NCBI GenBank assembly: GCA_025360045.1
Contig: JANYCY010000062.1
Span: 1-38,445 of the forward strand
DNA from: Janthinobacterium sp.
GTDB taxonomy: Bacteria > Pseudomonadota > Gammaproteobacteria > Burkholderiales > Chitinibacteraceae
DNA: 38,445 nt
Reading direction: 5' to 3'
Part shown: piece after piece, positions 17,385 to 26,050 of the stretch
Layout of the letters: each line of letters starts with the position of its first letter
Position numbering within the stretch: position 1 is the first letter of the stretch
Notes under the pieces: model-generated
The model's database searches: none
Seen by the model: the letters and a program-made list of their open reading frames with translations, nothing else
Told to the model about the DNA's origin: nothing
Position numbers and translations under genes: made by a program

Positions 17385-18107
17385 TTAAATAACTCTCGTT
17401 GCCACAAGATGGCTACCGGCCTTGATCACTACATTGGATGCGGTGACTTCGGAGGCAAAGCGGATTTGGATATGGCCTGCAGTAGCGCCAGTGATGACCA
17501 AGATCGACGCGGTCGCCAGCGTGTTTGCGTTAATCATATCAATGGCCGTGCTGGCCGTTCCCGTATCGGCAGTCCGTTGATTGCTGAGAGCGCTGGCGGT
17601 GGGCGAAGTCGGAATGTTCCATTGCGCCGCAACAGTTGCCCCAGCAGGAACGGCTTGGGTTAACGTCATGCCGGTGGTGAGCGCGGCCGTTTGGAAGATT
17701 ACCTTCGCCTCCAGCGCGTAGTGGCTATTGGCGGCGAGTGCGATCAGCAGGCCGGTTGCATTGCTGAGCGTCACGCTACTATTACTCACATCGGTGCTCA
17801 TCCGAGCCGTGGTCAAGCGGCTGTCCGTTGTGGCGGAGAGATCAATCCATGTATTGCTATCGCACCAATAGGGCTTGTTATCGGCGGCAAGCCGCGCAAT
17901 GCCTCCAGCAAAGGTTGAGGAGGGGGCAGGTAAAGAAGCGACCAGCGGCGCTAATAAATAGGTGGTGGTTAAATCAATCCAAGTACTGCCATCGCACCAA
18001 TAGGGCTTATTATCGGAGGCGAGTCGCACGGTGACCCCAGCTAATGCAGCCGAGGCAGCGGGCAGAGTGTTGAGTAATGGCGCTGTGCGATAGGATAAAT
18101 CTTTCAC
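17385..18107 (-). CDS. Probable virion/fibre protein with duplicated WCDG-type motif
   Basis: A 240-residue protein starting at a GTG with AAGGG six bases upstream. The first 90 residues contain two copies of a 40-residue unit (LAG.T.RLASDNKPYWCDGSTWIDL and LAGGIARLAADNKPYWCDSN, then TWIDL). This is the short 'N-K-P-Y-W-C-D-G-x-x-W' element often seen in phage tail-fibre and adhesin proteins. The remainder is Ala/Thr/Ser-rich and predicted beta, like a receptor-binding or head-fibre domain. It is last of four genes that run together between terminase and gpW. Exact function unknown. Confidence 0.55.
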   Translation of the reverse strand: MKDLSYRTAPLLNTLPAASAALAGVTVRLASDNKPYWCDGSTWIDLTTTYLLAPLVASLPAPSSTFAGGIARLAADNKPYWCDSNTWIDLSATTDSRLTTARMSTDVSNSSVTLSNATGLLIALAANSHYALEAKVIFQTAALTTGMTLTQAVPAGATVAAQWNIPTSPTASALSNQRTADTGTASTAIDMINANTLATASILVITGATAGHIQIRFASEVTASNVVIKAGSHLVATRVI

Positions 18108-18127
18108 AATCAGCCCTTAGTGTGTAT

Positions 18128-18919
18128 TTAGCCCATTAGCACGACACGGTAAGCATTACTCGCGGGTGCACCTGCAAAATTAAGCCTTGCGGTGTTCGTG
18201 GTTGGCAGGCTGATATCGCAATTTACCTGCTCATAATTGCCCGAGGTTTGATAGACCTGTACCAGCACATCCCGGCTGGCAAAGTTATGATTTACGTCGA
18301 ACTGGGTGCTGCTGCCATCACCAATGGTGGCCTGTGCACGGCGCGTTTTATTGGTCCAAGTATTCAGTTTCAAGGCGGTAATAAAACGCAGATCATCGGT
18401 ACCGCCATCGGTTTCAGCCTGCGTGGCAATCTCGGCAATGCCTGAGCTGGTTTCGGATGCGGTACCGATAGAGCCACCAAACTGCAACCATGTGACGGCA
18501 CTGGTCTCGAGCGTAAAATTAACCACCGACTGCCGCCAACTGGTGCCTACCGAGGTGCCTTCTTCGATGGTCGTAATGGCTTGTTCCAGCTCGGCACTGG
18601 TCGAGGCATCTAAGCTGCGGGTCATCGCCACGGCCGCACCATTCCAGATATAAATACCGTTTTCGCTGGCAGCGGTTTGGGCCTTGATCAACACACGATC
18701 CCCAGCTTGCAGACTGATACCGTCGATGGCCGCCCCCGGAGACGATAAATTCAGATTGGCCTGACTGACCACCCGGCAGCCATCCTTCCATGCCAAACCC
18801 TCAATCGCTGAGTTCAGATCTTGTTGGCGTACCGGCTCATCTGGATTCACAGGGGCAGGCAGATTACGCAGACGGGCAACGCCGCCAAAATCCAGATCAG
18901 AAAGTTGTTTGCGTGACAT
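18128..18919 (-). CDS. Tail-fibre-like structural protein
   Basis: A 263-residue protein. The N-terminus (KQLSDLDFGGVARLRNLPAP followed by a QDLNSAI helix) and the repeated 'LQAGDRVLIKAQTAASENGI' segment are typical of phage fibre N-terminal modules. The C-terminal part (DVNHNFASRDVLVQVYQTSG ... RLNFAGAPASNAYRVVLMG) resembles the H-N-L/F-x-S-x-D-V-x-V receptor-side domain found on many phage fibres. No catalytic motif is visible. Its place among head genes suggests a head fibre or a transferred tail fibre. The ribosome site is weak. Confidence 0.6.
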   Translation of the reverse strand: MSRKQLSDLDFGGVARLRNLPAPVNPDEPVRQQDLNSAIEGLAWKDGCRVVSQANLNLSSPGAAIDGISLQAGDRVLIKAQTAASENGIYIWNGAAVAMTRSLDASTSAELEQAITTIEEGTSVGTSWRQSVVNFTLETSAVTWLQFGGSIGTASETSSGIAEIATQAETDGGTDDLRFITALKLNTWTNKTRRAQATIGDGSSTQFDVNHNFASRDVLVQVYQTSGNYEQVNCDISLPTTNTARLNFAGAPASNAYRVVLMG

Positions 18920-18941
18920 GGTATAAGCGCTCTTTAAGTGA

Positions 18942-19337
18942 TCAGGTCAGACGAGCCAAGCCCGCGATTGGAATGGCAAAGCGAATCAGCAGTTGATTGC
19001 GATTTTGATGTGCAACATCGGCTTCGATTTCATTACCACCCGTATCAAAAATAGACACGGCGGGCCAGATGCCGAGGTTATGGTTAATGGTCCAAAGCGC
19101 TGCGGGCACAAACTGTTGATGGGTATAGGCCACACCACTGGCACTGTGTGTCGTCAGCTCATTAATCGCACTGACCAAATTGCTCTTGGCCGAAGTCTGT
19201 AAATAACTGAGGACGCCTATTCGCTGATCGATCACTAACAATCGCTCGGTCACTTGATCAATCAGGCTGTAAATTTTAAGGTAGAGCGACATGATGTTGC
19301 CTTCTGCTAGCCAAGAGCGGGTGCTTGAATAGGTCAT
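18942..19337 (-). CDS. Fibre-associated structural protein
   Basis: 131 residues from the ATG at 19337, which shares a base with the preceding stop (TAATG). An internal ATG at 19292 with GAAGG 7 bases upstream would give 116 residues and cannot be excluded. The N-terminal half is helical (YLKIYSLIDQVTERLLVIDQ) with a coiled-coil-like SAKSNLVSAINEL. The C-terminal half (WTINHNLGIWPAVSIFDTGG, then NEIEADV, and LLIRFAIPIAGLARLT) is the same beta-domain type that ends many phage fibre proteins: H-N-L-G-x-x-P-x-V, D-x-x-G, I-x-x-x-V, F-x-x-P-x-x-G. It may bind the larger fibre protein next to it. Confidence 0.58.
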   Translation of the reverse strand: MTYSSTRSWLAEGNIMSLYLKIYSLIDQVTERLLVIDQRIGVLSYLQTSAKSNLVSAINELTTHSASGVAYTHQQFVPAALWTINHNLGIWPAVSIFDTGGNEIEADVAHQNRNQLLIRFAIPIAGLARLT

Positions 19338-19456
19338 TACGCCGCCTTACTTTGAATATGGGTGAGTACGTTGTCAGCCTTTTGTAGCTTCATCGTGCTA
19401 TTGCCATGGGATTTGCCGGTGTCGAGAGTACTAAAAAATTCTTCAGAGGCTTTCAT
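19337..19456 (-). CDS. Small phage protein of 39 residues
   Basis: A short gene starting at ATG 19456 with AAAGG about six bases upstream and ending in a TAA that shares a base with the next start codon. The product is MKASEEFFSTLDTGKSHGNS followed by TMKLQKADNVLTHIQSKAA, a hydrophilic helical peptide. The ribosome site, the exact stop-start overlap and the co-orientation with the fibre genes support it as real. I do not recognise a family. It may be the promoter-proximal first gene of the fibre operon. Confidence 0.6.
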   Translation of the reverse strand: MKASEEFFSTLDTGKSHGNSTMKLQKADNVLTHIQSKAA

Positions 19457-19535
19457 TGCTAGCCTTTCTTTTCGTTTTTGTTTTTTGAGTGCTTGCTTTC
19501 TTTTTTCTATATTTTAAATTTCATTTACTTGCAAA

Positions 19536-19564
19536 TTGATAGTTTTAAATTGTTGTTATATAGT
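19536..19564 (+). promoter_or_regulatory. Strong sigma-70 promoter for the cargo gene at 19632
   Basis: TTGATA (19536-19541), a 17-base spacer and TATAGT (19559-19564), each one mismatch from consensus, in an AT-rich stretch. It faces rightwards, against the phage operons, and gives a leader of about 60 bases to the ATG at 19632. This is the pattern of a lysogen-expressed moron gene. Confidence 0.7.
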
Positions 19565-19631
19565 AAGTACTTAGCTTGTTATTTTAAGAATTTGTAAGAT
19601 TTTGACCTGTGATAGACAAGGGGTGTCCACT

Positions 19632-20465
19632 ATGTCATCTATATCTGCTTTAGCACGACCTACTGTATCCATTGATTTTGACCCTTCTGTTAACGCGGCA
19701 GCGAACGGTTCAGCATGGTTTTACTCAGGTCTGAAAGATGGCTCGATAAGTTCTGGCTCTGGCCCCGTCGCTCCAGAACCAGATAGCACGCCAGATGTGC
19801 GTCAAGCTAATCAACAGCTTGTGGATGGCGTGAATACAGTTAAGCACGCGCTTAGTAAAGTGAATTACGATGTTGCTAAGCAACGTCCAGATATTGTGGA
19901 CGATATCGGATTTCACCATGGTGGTCATAAATTGGCCACAGAATCATTTCAAAATACATATAAAGAGGACGGTAGTATTGATAAGTCCAAACCTTATGTC
20001 GATAACGATTCCCCGCAAAAATATGATTCTGCAACTAGTTCCGCATGGGATTTTACTGTGGAAAATGGCCAGTTCCGGGTGTATAGCAAATGGATGGAAC
20101 GCAGCCAGCTTGATTGGGTTACTAAAGGTGAGAATAGCAGTGACCACACCATGGTACAGGCGGTAAGCAAAGAACAAATGGACGTAATTCAGAAATCACT
20201 AAACAGTAGTAAAGAATTAATGCAGGGTGTTCAAAACTTACTTAATGGTATACAGGGTAGTCAGTCGGATGTTGCTAATGCTCCGGGCTTGCTGCTTAAA
20301 CAGTTGCTGATGGACAGTGAAAATCTCAATTTGCAAGAAGCAGGTCGAGATGGACGCAATTATCAATCAGCAAATAATGCGGAAAAAGCTGGAGTGTTTC
20401 GTCGTGTAGCGCATGGGCTGGATCCGAGCTTACAAACATCAAGCAATGTAAATACATATGCTTGA
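19632..20465 (+). CDS. Unknown cysteine-free protein, prophage cargo
   Basis: 277 residues from the ATG at 19632, which has AAGGGG eight bases upstream; an in-frame TTG at 19602 lacks such a site. No signal peptide, membrane segment or cysteine is visible. The N-terminus is Ser/Ala/Thr-rich, the middle is charged with many Asp/Lys/Tyr (FHHGGHKLATESFQNTYKED, SAWDFTVENGQFRVYSKWME) and the C-terminal third is helical (KEQMDVIQKSLNSSKELMQ). It has its own strong promoter, opposite orientation and AT-rich flanks. The lack of cysteine and the loose N-terminus resemble proteins exported in unfolded form, such as type III substrates, but that is only a guess. I do not recognise the family. Confidence 0.6.
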   Translation: MSSISALARPTVSIDFDPSVNAAANGSAWFYSGLKDGSISSGSGPVAPEPDSTPDVRQANQQLVDGVNTVKHALSKVNYDVAKQRPDIVDDIGFHHGGHKLATESFQNTYKEDGSIDKSKPYVDNDSPQKYDSATSSAWDFTVENGQFRVYSKWMERSQLDWVTKGENSSDHTMVQAVSKEQMDVIQKSLNSSKELMQGVQNLLNGIQGSQSDVANAPGLLLKQLLMDSENLNLQEAGRDGRNYQSANNAEKAGVFRRVAHGLDPSLQTSSNVNTYA

Positions 20466-20532
20466 TGTAAAAATTGATAAATAGTGCTGAGCATATGAAC
20501 AACTTTTTTAACCCGTTGATAAGGCAAGCTAG

Positions 20533-21888
20533 ATGTGGATTTCCACCCTGAAAATATTAGTTTTTTTAACATTCTTATCTTCTGGATTAATCAACGCGGC
20601 TACATTTAATCGACTTGGTGATTACCCGAGTAGCACAGATACTCGCCCTACCGGCATTAATGATGCTAATCAAGCAGTCGGTTATTCTCGTACCGCAGTC
20701 CCCGGACAAACTCTTCATGCTTTGATGTGGGGAACTGATGGAACGAACCAATTTACGTATGAATTTATGCCTTCCACGGGGCCTGGCAACAATAATTTTG
20801 CCCAATTTAATGCAATTAATGGTGCTGGGCAGGCTGTAGGTCTTAGCAATAATCAACTTGGCAAGCGACGTGGTATTGTTTGGGGAGGTAATGGAACACC
20901 TCAGCAAGGCGGTTATCAAGGGTTATTGGCTCCTGGGCAACAAGGTGAATACGCCGGTTTCCCTGAAGAACTCAACGATCTTGCAGAAGCATTGGCTATT
21001 AACAATAGTGGCATAATTGTTGGATATCGAACCATTATGGAAGCACCAGCTTATCGTCCACGTGGTGTTGCATGGACATATCGTGCAACTTCTAATGACT
21101 CAACACCAAAATGGCGAGCCTATATGGATGGCCAAGTAATCGGCGATCTTAATATATTATGGGACTCAACTTTTAATGGTATTAGCGATACGGGTCGAAT
21201 CGTGGGGTGGACTCGCCCTCCATTAAGTATATACATGCAACCAGCCTACTGGAATGCAGTCGGTGCTGAAAAGGGCATTAATTTACGTGGAACTTATACT
21301 GGTGGTGAGGCAAAAGCGATTAAGGTAGTTAATGGCGTGGATAATATCGTGGGGTACACTTACAAAGATACAGGAGATGCCACTCACACCTATAGAACAA
21401 CTATGGCGATGTATTGGCCAGATAAAGATGCACTACCTATAGTACTCCCTTCGTTGGGTGGCACTTACAATACAGCAAATGCAATAAATGTAGCTGGTCA
21501 TGCGGTGGGGACGTCGACAACACCGGCAGGACAGAAGCATGCAGTACTCTATGTTAAGCAGCTAAATGGACAGTATGGTCTCTATGACATAAGTCAGAAT
21601 TTCGCACCAATTTTGGCGAGTGCAGGTTTTTCTTACCTAGAAGAAGCCACTGCAATCAATGCTAGTGGCAATATCGTAGGTTTTGGTATGCTGCTAAATG
21701 GTAATCGAGCTGCTTTTAGGATCATGGGGCTGTTTGGAGCCACTGCTGCATCAAAGTCTGCTCCAGTCGCAATTAGCCAGCATAATGCGGATATGACAAA
21801 GCAATTGAATCTAGATGAAAATTACAGCTTGGTACAAGGGAATTCAACATTAAGTATTGAACTTCCACTTCAACCACTTAAGTTCTAA
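20533..21888 (+). CDS. Secreted HAF-repeat protein, prophage cargo
   Basis: 451 residues. Residues 1-22 form a signal peptide ending INA. The mature part has at least six HAF-type extracellular repeats, each centred on I-N-x-x-G-x-x-V-G: INDANQAVGYS, INGAGQAVGLS, INNSGIIVGYR, ISDTGRIVGWT, INVAGHAVGTS and INASGNIVGFG. They are spaced about 50-80 residues apart, as in a small beta-propeller. The family has no agreed function; these proteins are exported or surface-exposed. It follows the 19632 gene by 67 bp on the same strand, with AAGG about 9 bases before the ATG, and probably shares its promoter. Confidence 0.75.
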   Translation: MWISTLKILVFLTFLSSGLINAATFNRLGDYPSSTDTRPTGINDANQAVGYSRTAVPGQTLHALMWGTDGTNQFTYEFMPSTGPGNNNFAQFNAINGAGQAVGLSNNQLGKRRGIVWGGNGTPQQGGYQGLLAPGQQGEYAGFPEELNDLAEALAINNSGIIVGYRTIMEAPAYRPRGVAWTYRATSNDSTPKWRAYMDGQVIGDLNILWDSTFNGISDTGRIVGWTRPPLSIYMQPAYWNAVGAEKGINLRGTYTGGEAKAIKVVNGVDNIVGYTYKDTGDATHTYRTTMAMYWPDKDALPIVLPSLGGTYNTANAINVAGHAVGTSTTPAGQKHAVLYVKQLNGQYGLYDISQNFAPILASAGFSYLEEATAINASGNIVGFGMLLNGNRAAFRIMGLFGATAASKSAPVAISQHNADMTKQLNLDENYSLVQGNSTLSIELPLQPLKF

Positions 21889-22217
21889 GTTCCTTCATGT
21901 AAAGAGCCTAGCCAATATAGGGTTTTTCACTCTTTTACTCAGTGGATAGGAGTGCTATTTCTGCTATTAGAAAAACTCTATTTATAAGTAATATATTTTT
22001 TAGATGATTAAAATTTAGTATTACATTGCGTACTAAAATTATAGGCTTATAAAAGGATGCTAAGCAGTCGCGCTTGACTATATTTTAATGTCTTTACATG
22101 TAAGAAAAGCGCTAGTCCGCACAAATATTACTACCTGTTCATTCTTGCTGAATATGTAATGCTAATCTAGTTAGGAATGGCTCCCTAGTGTTGATTTAAT
22201 TATCAGTGGTCAAGTTT
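21889..22217. other. AT-rich intergenic gap with no gene
   Basis: Between the converging HAF-repeat gene and large terminase gene. I see no open frame worth calling. The ten-base palindrome TTACATGTAA (22094-22103) and a distant GCGCTT/AAGCGC pair (about 22066-22111) are present, but no stem with a T-run good enough to call a terminator. Base composition is lower in G+C than the flanking terminase gene. Confidence 0.5.
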
Positions 22218-24179
22218 TTAAGATGTTATCCACCGACTCTTAATCACTCGCCTTGCTGCTTTCTGTTCTCCAGAAACAGCAAGGCCACCGCGTTTGGTGG
22301 CCTTATTGAGGGCTGTTTGAGAAGCAGGATCGAAGCTGATGCCTAGTTGTCGTTCCAATTCCCGCCAATGTCGCTCTTCAAAGCGGTCCAGCCCAGCGTT
22401 CATGGCAGCGGCTCGGCTATAGCAAAAAATATCCAAGGCTTCGTTTCTTTCGCGCATCTTCTGCCATTCCCTGACTTGGAAGCCGTTACGGTTAGGATGG
22501 GTCACCAGTTGCTCGGCGCATAGTTGCTGGATATATTCCGCGTCAATCTTGGGGAGATGCACATAGCCCGCTGGATAGCAGAGGCTGCCATCATCGGTGA
22601 CATCGACGTTTTTACGCAGATTATTGTACAACTCGAGTTTGGCGATGCTGACAGTGACGGCGTAAAGCTTGATGCCTCGCCGTAAGCGTTTGCCTCCCTT
22701 ATTCACATCCACTGCCGTGGGAATCCCGATCAGTGCTGCGCCGCGTGCAACACCTTTCACCGCCATGATGCGTGGATCGTGGCAAGCTCGTACAAAGGCG
22801 TAGGCTTCTTGCGTGGCATAGCCAGTGTCGATGGCAAAGCGTACTAAGGGCATCTGTGCGCCGCAGCTGTGGCTCCATGTTTCAGCGATCAGGCTGGCTA
22901 GATTTTTCCAAACCGTATCGCGGGCGGTATCGCCCATTATGACGCGATGTTCAATTAGCCAGCTTTCTTTGCCTCGGCCAAAGGCCCAGATTGAGGCTTC
23001 GATACGATCTTTTTGAATATCGGCTCCACCCACCAACAGCAGGCCACCCAGTGGCACGATGCCCATCGGGTAATCTTCGCGCCGCTCCAGTAATCGTTGC
23101 CAATCAGGTGCTTCGCCTTCCTCAACCCACGTTTCGCCCAGATCAGTATTTTTAAAAGTTTTAATCACCGCCGCTGAGCCCGTTTCCTTCTCTAGCGCAG
23201 CCTCCCAACTGGCAGCAATATCGCACCAACTGCGCCAGCCCACCGGGCTATATAGGGATGAGAGGTGAAAGCCTGCCGTCTTGCCTGCCTGTTCTGGAGC
23301 CATTGCCTGCCATTCGCCGTGCTCCAGCATCCATGTTTTGTGTTGCTCGTTAATGGCTTGCTCACAGGCTTCGCAATAATAGGCGGCGCTGGCGGGATCG
23401 CCTTTTTGCCAACGTAATTGCTCAAAACGCAAGTGCTGGCGGTGTTGGCAATGAGGGCATGGAAGAAAATAACGTCCTTGATCTGAGGCTGCATATTCCC
23501 TCTCAATCGCACTGGCTCCGGCAATGGTCGGGGTCGACACGATAAAAATTTTACGCCGGGCAAAGGTACGGGTACGGGCTTCGGCCAAAGCAATCGCATC
23601 GCCTTCTCCATCCACATCGTGTGGATAGGCATCGACTTCATCTAAAAACAAATACCGCACCGGCATGGAGCGCAAGCCGACCGCACTATTGGCTCCGGTC
23701 ATCACCAATACACCGCCCCTGAATTCCTTGGTCAGAATGGTATTGCCAGAATCTCTCGATCTGGCCGGTGAAATCAACTCGGCCAGTGCGGGAGACTCTT
23801 CAATTAATGAATCGATACGCTGCTTAGAATTGCGCTTGGCCATTTCTACCGTTGGCGAGACAAACATCATCGGCCCCGGTGCTTGATGAATCACATAACC
23901 AATTGCGTTATTGATGCATTCCGTCGCACCCAGTTGTGAGCCTTTGATGAATACCACACGCTCGATGGATGACATCGGCGATAAGCAATTCATGATCGCT
24001 TTTAAGTAAGGCGTGCGATTGGTTCGCCAACGCCCCGGCTCGGCAGAGGCTTTGCTGGATAACATCCGATGCTGATCTGCCCACTCAGACACCGATAGCA
24101 GTGGGTCAGGGAGTAGACCGTCATACCAAGCCTGCTCAATATCCAGTAAGCTGTCTTCACCTTCGCCGCGTGGCATCAT
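22218..24179 (-). CDS. Terminase large subunit, gpA family
   Basis: The ATP-driven motor and nuclease that packages phage DNA and cuts it at cos (lambda gpA). 653 residues, about the lambda length. The ATPase has a Walker A-like KGSQLGATE (79-87), Walker B LFLDEVD (177-183) and the coupling region IVSTPT. A Cys-x2-Cys pair (241, 244) with Cys269 and Cys272 forms a probable zinc finger. The nuclease begins at the metal-binding Asp387 in VGGADIQKDR. Its ATG overlaps the small-subunit stop (TAATG). The gpA family implies cos packaging. Confidence 0.95.
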   Translation of the reverse strand: MMPRGEGEDSLLDIEQAWYDGLLPDPLLSVSEWADQHRMLSSKASAEPGRWRTNRTPYLKAIMNCLSPMSSIERVVFIKGSQLGATECINNAIGYVIHQAPGPMMFVSPTVEMAKRNSKQRIDSLIEESPALAELISPARSRDSGNTILTKEFRGGVLVMTGANSAVGLRSMPVRYLFLDEVDAYPHDVDGEGDAIALAEARTRTFARRKIFIVSTPTIAGASAIEREYAASDQGRYFLPCPHCQHRQHLRFEQLRWQKGDPASAAYYCEACEQAINEQHKTWMLEHGEWQAMAPEQAGKTAGFHLSSLYSPVGWRSWCDIAASWEAALEKETGSAAVIKTFKNTDLGETWVEEGEAPDWQRLLERREDYPMGIVPLGGLLLVGGADIQKDRIEASIWAFGRGKESWLIEHRVIMGDTARDTVWKNLASLIAETWSHSCGAQMPLVRFAIDTGYATQEAYAFVRACHDPRIMAVKGVARGAALIGIPTAVDVNKGGKRLRRGIKLYAVTVSIAKLELYNNLRKNVDVTDDGSLCYPAGYVHLPKIDAEYIQQLCAEQLVTHPNRNGFQVREWQKMRERNEALDIFCYSRAAAMNAGLDRFEERHWRELERQLGISFDPASQTALNKATKRGGLAVSGEQKAARRVIKSRWITS

Positions 24180-24751
24180 TAATTCAACTCTATTTTATGC
24201 TCGCCTAACTCCTGCAAATGTTCACGAACAGCGGTTTCTAGCGTCACATGCATCAAGTGGGCATTGACCCCTAAGCGGACCGCCATTTGGGCTGAAATGC
24301 GGGCGGGCCAATTCAGCCAAGCATCACGCTCGATTCTAGACAGCTGATAAATACGGGCGATGGATTGCGAACGGTCCACCAACTCACCCTTGAGCTGGGC
24401 CAGTTTCACCTTATTGGTTTGTGCCTTCACCACCTCGTTGACAGTACGAGCCTGCAGCAGGGAAGTGCCACCGGCAGAAAGGGGAGCTGTTGTGGTATCG
24501 CGGTCATTGTTTGTTGCGGCTGGGGCAGCGATAGGTGTTGTTGGGGTTGGCGTAGTTGCCCGTTTTAATCCGTGGGCAATGGGCTGAGTCTCGTTGGACG
24601 TCACGGTATTCTTGGCCCACTCAATATCGGCCCGCTGCGCGTCAATACTGCCGTCTGCTTCCGTGCTGATACGCCCCACTTTGATTGCTTTATGCACTGC
24701 CGTATCAGAGATCCCTCGGTAGCGAGCGTAGGCACGAATCGACATTCCCAT
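24179..24751 (-). CDS. Terminase small subunit
   Basis: The DNA-recognition partner of the packaging motor (lambda Nu1 role). 190 residues. The N-terminal helix-turn-helix (about 3-35: SIRAYARYRGISDTAVHKAI followed by KVGRI) is a MerR-like winged helix that should bind cos-site DNA. A Thr/Pro/Ala linker (about 60-95) is followed by a helical C-terminal part (KVKLAQLKGELVDRSQSIAR, then NWPARISAQMA) that contacts the large subunit. It is directly coupled to the large subunit gene. The similarity to DUF1441/Nu1-type proteins supports the call. Confidence 0.88.
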   Translation of the reverse strand: MGMSIRAYARYRGISDTAVHKAIKVGRISTEADGSIDAQRADIEWAKNTVTSNETQPIAHGLKRATTPTPTTPIAAPAATNNDRDTTTAPLSAGGTSLLQARTVNEVVKAQTNKVKLAQLKGELVDRSQSIARIYQLSRIERDAWLNWPARISAQMAVRLGVNAHLMHVTLETAVREHLQELGEHKIELN

Positions 24752-25041
24752 GGAAAACGCCTCTCTCGATATTCGCCTATGTCATCAAAAAAACCGACCC
24801 GTGCCAAGCTCGCCAACCCCATGGGCATTACTACGCGAGCCGCCATTTCAAAGCCCACTGAAGCCGTTTGTGCGCCTCGCAGTCCGATGAATTGTCATCG
24901 TTTCAGTGGGCGCTCGTGGGGCCGTTTGGGCTTGTCATTTATAGCTAAAAAATAGATTAAAACTCATCGATATAAGACTTGATGTAGTTGCGGATAAGAG
25001 CGAATGTGGTGTCACCCCAACGCAATACACGGAGCCACACC
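24752..25041. other. Divergent intergenic region; expected place of cos
   Basis: Between the terminase small-subunit gene (leftward) and the 25042 gene (rightward), so it should hold divergent promoters. In lambda-like phages cos lies just upstream of the small terminase gene, so it is expected here. A short hairpin (GATGA-TTGTCATC around 24886-24900) and a G-rich stretch (24905-24930) are visible. A 58-codon basic frame on the plus strand (24779-24955) has no ribosome site and is not called. Confidence 0.35.
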
Positions 25042-25356
25042 ATGAAAACCGCCACAGCCTCAAACCTCTTTTTTGCTCGCAAGCCTTTAGATTTGAATGA
25101 AATGCGCGAGCAAATCAGCCATGAGAAAAAACACGGCGAAGCTGAAACGGCCACGATTAAATGGCAAAAAGAATTAAGCAGCCAAGAGTACGACTCTTTT
25201 ACAAACAACATGTTGGCCGACTACGACTGGATGGCTGGCCTTGGTGGCCACACGAACAACCAGCGCAACGTCATCGCGGTCAGCGCACCTAAGCGGGCCA
25301 CCTTGTTTGTTGACCCATCAGGTAGCAACTACGCTCGCTACGTTGGGATGGCTTAA
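25042..25356 (+). CDS. Unrecognised small protein, cargo strand
   Basis: 104 residues from the ATG at 25042, with CGGAG about nine bases upstream. The N-terminal half is charged and helical (LDLNEMREQISHEKKHGEAE). The second half has a DYDWMAGLGG turn and a hydrophobic strand pair (NVIAVSAPKRATLFVDPSGS followed by NYARYVGM). This kind of VDPxGxNYARYV ending occurs in small proteins of plasmids and phages, but I cannot name the family. It runs opposite to the phage operon and is followed by a DUF3489 gene. Confidence 0.6.
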   Translation: MKTATASNLFFARKPLDLNEMREQISHEKKHGEAETATIKWQKELSSQEYDSFTNNMLADYDWMAGLGGHTNNQRNVIAVSAPKRATLFVDPSGSNYARYVGMA

Positions 25357-25423
25357 GCAACGGGGCTTCGGCCCCATCGCCACCGCCGGATTAAGCCGCT
25401 AGAGATACCTAAGGATGACCATC

Positions 25424-25882
25424 ATGATGACGCTGACCGCTACCCAACACGCCGTTTTAAGCCACGCCATTCAAAATACCGCCGACAAACTGGAGTGGTT
25501 CCCAGCCAAGGTCCAAGGCATCATTCGCCAGCGCGTGGTGAATGGGCTGCTCAATCGCGGCTTAATAAGCGCTGATGGCTTGGCTACCGATGCAGCCTAC
25601 CAAGCGCTTGGTTTGGTTCGCTTAGCAGCGGCCAAGTTACCCCAAATTAGCACTGAAACCCACCGCCGAGAAAACAGCAAACAAGCCATGGTGATCTGTA
25701 TGTTGCAGCGCCCAGAGGGCGCAACCGTTGAGCAACTGCAAGTGGCCACCGGTTGGCTTCCTCATACTGTGCGTAGTGTTTTTTACGGTACGCTGAGTAA
25801 AAAGCTTGGTCTTACCATTGCATCTGACAAGGCCATTGGCGGTAAGCGTGTCTATCACATTGTTGAGGAGCAGCAAGCCTAG
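25424..25882 (+). CDS. DUF3489 domain protein
   Basis: 152 residues. The C-terminal half is the DUF3489 domain: RRENSKQAMVICMLQRPEGA, TVEQLQVATGWLPHTVRSVF and KKLGLTIASDKAIGGKRVY, a winged-helix-like fold probably binding DNA. The N-terminal part (TATQHAVLSHAIQNTADKLE) is the usual lead helix. Start: several ATGs are close; 25424 is placed eight bases after AAGGA, whereas 25415 overlaps that site. It follows the 25042 gene by 67 bp on the same strand. The family is common on phages and genomic islands, with unknown biological role. Confidence 0.75.
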   Translation: MMTLTATQHAVLSHAIQNTADKLEWFPAKVQGIIRQRVVNGLLNRGLISADGLATDAAYQALGLVRLAAAKLPQISTETHRRENSKQAMVICMLQRPEGATVEQLQVATGWLPHTVRSVFYGTLSKKLGLTIASDKAIGGKRVYHIVEEQQA

Positions 25883-26050
25883 CCAACAAGCCCACACTGG
25901 GCTTGGTAGCGTCGTTGAAGCTCATCCAGCAGCATTATTACACTCGCCAATCCGAAGCCTGCTCAAGGCCTTGCGGGTGCAGGGTTGGGCTGATTTTTGG
26001 CTTGCTTGGCCGCTTGTAAATCAGCAAATAGCAGCGCCTTTAAGCTTGTA

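Noticed and set aside
24779-24955. A 58-codon basic frame on the plus strand upstream of the 25042 gene
   Set aside because: No ribosome binding site and no recognisable family; it lies where cos and divergent promoters are expected.
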